The position numbers and the translations under genes are program-made. DNA of 64,000 nt, from contig JAJPJB010000071.1 in the NCBI GenBank assembly GCA_021324465.1, forward strand, positions 52,624 through 116,623, in the 5' to 3' direction. Shown piece by piece: positions 61,201-64,000 of the stretch; position 1 is the first letter of the stretch; the number at the start of each line of letters is the position of its first letter. Below the pieces are notes generated by a model that was given only the letters and a program-made list of their open reading frames with translations, was not told the origin of the DNA and searched no databases. The DNA comes from Hyphomicrobiaceae bacterium (GTDB lineage Bacteria > Pseudomonadota > Alphaproteobacteria > Rhizobiales > Xanthobacteraceae).

Positions 61201-61563
61201 ATGCGCAGCTATTCGCTTTCGATCGCCGCCGCGGCGGCCGTCGTGTTTCCAGCTTTTCTCGCCCACGCCGACGACATCCCCGTGCTTCATGTCGAGCAGA
61301 TCTGCCACGGCATCGTCAATCAATCCGGCGGCTCGCTGACGGTCGGCGATCCGAAAGTGGCGTTCACCCAATGCATGGATGCCGAGAAGGCCGATCGCGA
61401 GGCGTTGAGCAAGGAGTGGTCGACCTTCACCGCCGATGACAAGAGGCATTGCACCGCTGAAACGACGATGGGCGGCGAGTCAAGCTATACGGAGTTGATC
61501 ACCTGCCTGGAAATGGCGCGCGACGTGCGCAAGCTGCGTGCGCCGCAGAAGAGCAGCGATTGA
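61201..61563 (+). CDS. small exported protein cotranscribed with the sulfatase
   Basis: The 120-residue product starts 17 bases after the sulfatase stop, with GAGGAGG before the ATG, so the two are in one operon. A signal peptide MRSYSLSIAAAAAVVFPAFL precedes a mature domain with four cysteines: QICHGIV, TQCMDAEKADREALSKEW, RHCTAETTMGGESSYTEL and ITCLEMARD. The helical, paired-Cys pattern is widespread in this group with no known function. It may be a periplasmic partner of the sulfatase; this is inferred only from the operon. Confidence 0.75.
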   Translation: MRSYSLSIAAAAAVVFPAFLAHADDIPVLHVEQICHGIVNQSGGSLTVGDPKVAFTQCMDAEKADREALSKEWSTFTADDKRHCTAETTMGGESSYTELITCLEMARDVRKLRAPQKSSD

Positions 61564-61692
61564 GCCCGGCCGGCGCCCATAGGCGCCGCCGGAATCAGAC
61601 CGGATAGCGCGGAACGGGTGGAAACCCCCAAGTGGTCGCTACCCGCCCCGATCGGTCGCTGCTTGCCCGCCGAGCGGGGCGATCCTCGGCCG

Positions 61693-61845
61693 CTACGCCG
61701 GGCAGCTCTCCAGGCCGGTGCAATTGCCGACCGTGTAGGCGCCCGTTCTCCATGGTTCGGCCGCCCGTTCGATTGCGTCATCAGAAAGCTTCTCAAAGAA
61801 GATCTGGTCTTCAAACTGGCCGCATTCGTATCTGGCTTCACTCAT
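61693..61845 (-). CDS. 50-codon RiPP precursor-like peptide
   Basis: The peptide has an acidic, amphipathic leader (MSEARYECGQFEDQIFFEKL, then SDDAIERAAEPW) and a short polar C-terminal part RTGAYTVGNCTGLESCPA with two cysteines and several Thr/Ser. AAGGATC lies about 8 bases ahead of ATG 61845. An L-S-D-(D/E)-A-(I/L)-E-x-A-A helix just before a small Cys/Thr core is the layout of many RiPP precursors. No maturase, protease or exporter is encoded in the remaining 2 kb, so maturation genes, if any, are elsewhere. It could instead be a small regulatory or stress peptide. It lies in the 611-base gap 61564-62174 and is read toward the sulfatase operon. Confidence 0.5.
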   Translation of the reverse strand: MSEARYECGQFEDQIFFEKLSDDAIERAAEPWRTGAYTVGNCTGLESCPA

Positions 61846-62174
61846 AGCATTGATCCTTTCATACATTGTGATCTCTGCTTTGCCGAAAATCGGACGGCGT
61901 CGATCAGCTTAGCACCATCGGGCGTGCCAGTCTCTGCTTGTGATAAGAATAGCCCGGCAGATGGGTTGTCGATGCTTAGCGGAGCTTTAACAAACGCGCA
62001 GCAAGTCATTTCAGTCGAGCCGAGCAAGCGACACACGCCGAGCAGCCCGCTGTTTTGCGCTGAGCCAACACAGTCCGGACGTCGACATAAGGTTATTCGA
62101 CCCGTAGCGGAGGTGCTTACCGCGGAATATCCTGGGCTTCCGTCGACCGGAGCATTTCCGACCGGAGCGTTTCG
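61846..62174. other. divergent intergenic region between the 50-codon gene and the isomerase gene
   Basis: The 329-base region must carry promoters for both genes. It is less GC-rich than its neighbours. I see no strong inverted repeat or RNA gene. Short repeated GACCGGAGC(A/G)TTTC units occur near 62147-62170 just ahead of the isomerase start. Confidence 0.4.
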
Positions 62175-62873
62175 ATGGCTGCTGATCCGATAGATTTCTG
62201 GTTTACGATGGGCAGCACGTACTCGTATCTGAGCGTGATGCGGCTGCGCGAATTGGAACAGTCGACCGGTATCCGCTTTCGCTGGCGTCCGTTCCACTTG
62301 CTCGTCATCCTTGAGGAGATGAAGCATATCCCTTTCGCGGATAAGCCGGCAAAATGCGCCTATATGTGGCGCGATATCGAGCGACGCGCGGCAATGTATG
62401 GCGTGCCCGTTTCATTGCCCGTGCCCTATCCTGCCCGCCAGTCAATCGTGGCGAACCTGGTGGCGATCGTCGGCATGCGCCAGGGCTGGGGCATCGATTT
62501 TGTCCGCGCCGCCTATCGCCGCTGGTTCCAGCTTGGGCAGGAGACCGGCAGTGAGCCTAACCTGTCGGAGAGCTTGCGGGACATCGGTCAGGAGCCGCAG
62601 TCGGTGCTCGCCTTGGCGAATGCGGCCGAAACAACGAACGCTTTAAGGGCGGAAACGGAGCTGGCGAAACAGCTCGGCATTTTCGGTTCGCCGACATTCG
62701 TCGTAGGGCGCGAGCTGTTTTGGGGCGATGATCGTCTGGCGGATGCCGTCAATTGGTACAGGCGGGGCCAGCTGGGGCCTGCGGCCGAAATGTCGCGACC
62801 TGCAACGACGCGGCGGAATACGCAGACAACAACGTCGTTAGACATTCCTGAGCCCGACAGTCTCGGCGGATGA
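62175..62873 (+). CDS. DsbA-fold 2-hydroxychromene-2-carboxylate isomerase-like protein
   Basis: The 232-residue product belongs to the thioredoxin-fold kappa-GST/NahD group: IDFWFTMGSTYSYLSVMRLR, where the first serine replaces the catalytic Cys/Ser; FRWRPFHLLVIL; and C-terminal GIFGSPTFVVGRELFWGDDR with the cis-proline. NahD needs glutathione and isomerises a chromene intermediate of naphthalene breakdown, but many members have other roles. The last 25 residues (after GPAAEMSRP) are disordered. No naphthalene genes are nearby, so the substrate is open. Confidence 0.85.
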   Translation: MAADPIDFWFTMGSTYSYLSVMRLRELEQSTGIRFRWRPFHLLVILEEMKHIPFADKPAKCAYMWRDIERRAAMYGVPVSLPVPYPARQSIVANLVAIVGMRQGWGIDFVRAAYRRWFQLGQETGSEPNLSESLRDIGQEPQSVLALANAAETTNALRAETELAKQLGIFGSPTFVVGRELFWGDDRLADAVNWYRRGQLGPAAEMSRPATTRRNTQTTTSLDIPEPDSLGG

Positions 62874-63222
62874 CGGCCATCGTGCAGGGCGCCGCAACGG
62901 TATTCCGCCGCAACGGGCGCCTACCGATGCTCGCCGGCGAAGCCGTCGCCGCCCGCCTTTCCGGTTCGGGGGCACGACCACCCCACCGCGGCCGCACAGC
63001 GGTTAAATGCGCACGAAGTTGTCTGTGAGCCAGGCGGCAGGCCGGCCGATAGCGCCGCAAGGGCCTCGCATGCCGGTTATGCATCCTCTATGGAGGGGTC
63101 GCGTGCTGCAGTGGCCTCTACGGGAATAAGCGGACTATGATCGCAATGCACGCTCCACTTTGATCGAAAACTGCAACACTGGTCTGTGTGTTCCAAGCCG
63201 ACCGTCGCCGGGGATCAAGCGG
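62874..63222. other. intergenic region without visible gene
   Basis: This 349-base stretch separates the isomerase gene and the last exported protein gene. I see no RNA gene, repeat or convincing reading frame. Confidence 0.4.
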
Positions 63223-63843
63223 GTGAGGAAACGTTCAATCGCTCTTGCCGTGTGCTGCTCTTTGATCTGCTCGCCCGGCTACGCGACCACGTTTATCGGC
63301 GTCCTATGGCCGTTGTTTGGGCCGCTTGCCGCGCCTGGACTGGTTGAATTGGTCGCCGAGCTTCAATCAATGCCCGATGTTGAAGTGGTAACCTATTGGC
63401 ATCCGGCATGGTCGCAACTGGTCGACGACATCAATCGTCAGCCTGAGGGAACACACATCCTGGTTATCGGCTACAGCTTGGGCGCAAACAATGCGGTGTT
63501 GGTAGCAAACAACGCCAATTACATCGACTCGATCATTGCGCTGCAGCCCTCGATATTCACGTCCAATACGCCGCTGACCGGCAAAGTGGGACGGATGGTC
63601 GAGATCTATAATCCAAATCCATGGATGACCTTTGGCGGAATGGGATCCCAGAAGCTGGTGGGCCCAAATATCGAATACATCACGAACAACGATTCACATC
63701 TGGGAGCCCCGTACGATTCGCAATTCCGTGATTTGGTGAGAAGCGAGATCACCAGGCTTGCCGCGCAACCGGCTCCGAATGCAGCGCAGACAAAAATGCC
63801 TGACGCGTCTCCTGCCAATGCGCGTCATATCGACGATCGATAG
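63223..63843 (+). CDS. exported alpha/beta-hydrolase-like protein (paralogue of 37999-38991)
   Basis: The 206-residue product has a signal peptide (VRKRSIALAVCCSLICSPGY, GTG start at 63223) and the same core as the 37999-38991 protein: TFIGVLWPLFGPLAAPGLVE, LVIGYSLGANNAV (nucleophile-like serine) and NPWMTFGGMGSQKLVGPNIE followed by NNDSHLG. It lacks that protein's long Pro/Gln-rich tail. A TTG at 63160 would add an unsupported 21 residues. The pair are clear paralogues. Family and substrate are unknown to me; the fold suggests a periplasmic hydrolase or a binding protein derived from one. Confidence 0.7.
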   Translation: MRKRSIALAVCCSLICSPGYATTFIGVLWPLFGPLAAPGLVELVAELQSMPDVEVVTYWHPAWSQLVDDINRQPEGTHILVIGYSLGANNAVLVANNANYIDSIIALQPSIFTSNTPLTGKVGRMVEIYNPNPWMTFGGMGSQKLVGPNIEYITNNDSHLGAPYDSQFRDLVRSEITRLAAQPAPNAAQTKMPDASPANARHIDDR

Positions 63844-63897
63844 TCGCGGGGAGCCAATGGCGGCCGCAAATGACGCGTTTGTGATGTCACCGTGGTG

Positions 63898-63926
63898 TTG
63901 ACATTGGTCACTGGTTGCGTTACATG
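63898..63926 (+). promoter_or_regulatory. possible sigma-70-type promoter near the window end
   Basis: TTGACA (63898-63903), a 17-base spacer and TACATG (63921-63926) form a plausible promoter for a gene beyond the window. The -10 match is weak. Confidence 0.3.
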
Positions 63927-64000
63927 AGCCGCCAATCCCGCTCGCCAAAGGGCCTGCGCCGAAGGCATGTCGGCGCGGGGAGCGGGAGGGCGGTGCCCGC

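Noticed and set aside
59540..61201. 553-codon frame opposite the sulfatase
   Set aside because: Same effect; the sulfatase is plainly the real gene and the antisense product matches no family I know.

Overview
This window looks like chromosomal DNA from a high-GC alphaproteobacterium of the order Hyphomicrobiales (Bradyrhizobium/Rhodopseudomonas/Xanthobacteraceae-like). The evidence is a complete hopanoid-type locus, small families common in that order (DUF3551, DUF2945, DUF3597, DUF2336, DUF2147), Bug and Liv-type solute transport genes, and dispersed palindromic repeats of a kind frequent in these genomes. Species-level assignment is not possible from the sequence alone. No phage genes, insertion sequences or CRISPR array are seen.

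Layout. 1-8.4 kb: housekeeping and miscellaneous genes (partial aromatic-acid type MFS carrier, flavin-dependent oxidoreductase, TDT-family carrier, a frameshifted DUF2945 gene, PAS protein, EamA carrier, tRNA-Leu, dsbB, DUF3597, YidB-like, PsiF-like, tRNA-Val). 8.4-17.7 kb: a leftward catabolic block made of an enolase-superfamily enzyme, a lone molybdenum-hydroxylase large subunit, a branched-chain-amino-acid-type ABC importer without a binding protein, a beta-keto acid cleavage enzyme and an SDR dehydrogenase. 18.7-32.6 kb: hopanoid locus (hpnN, ispH, hpnH, two small unknown genes, shc, hpnE, hpnD, hpnC, hpnB, ispA). 33-42.5 kb: mostly exported proteins (patatin-like lipase, alpha/beta-hydrolase-like proteins, a beta-lactamase-fold hydrolase, small secreted proteins, a Bug binding protein). 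43-57.5 kb: ring-cleavage-type VOC proteins, nitroreductase, hydrolase, MFS carrier, a GGDEF-EAL sensor overlapping a DUF2336 gene, UbiD decarboxylase, two orphan ABC binding proteins and a TauD-type dioxygenase. 57.6-61.6 kb: a sulfatase locus with its formylglycine-generating enzyme, surrounded by three gene remnants. 61.6-64 kb: a 50-codon gene resembling a peptide precursor, a DsbA-fold isomerase and a third alpha/beta-hydrolase-like exported protein.

How the genes work together. The hopanoid locus covers the route from the last MEP step (IspH) through FPP (IspA), squalene (HpnC/D/E), hopene (Shc) and adenosylhopane (HpnH) to transport (HpnN). hpnG, which would normally follow HpnH action, is not present; two unknown small genes sit where it is often found. 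The FGE and sulfatase form an enzyme-substrate pair: the sulfatase has a Tat-like signal and a CTAGR site, so it is probably matured in the cytoplasm before export. The importer, BKACE, SDR, molybdenum enzyme, enolase-superfamily enzyme, UbiD, VOC and TauD genes indicate use of organic acids and aromatics, with unknown substrates.

The points most worth a second look are the RiPP-like 50-residue ORF (61693-61845), the hpnG-less hopanoid locus with its two small genes, the decayed sulfatase/FGE locus, the family of exported hydrolase-like paralogues, and a 124-bp palindromic element at 13777-13900.
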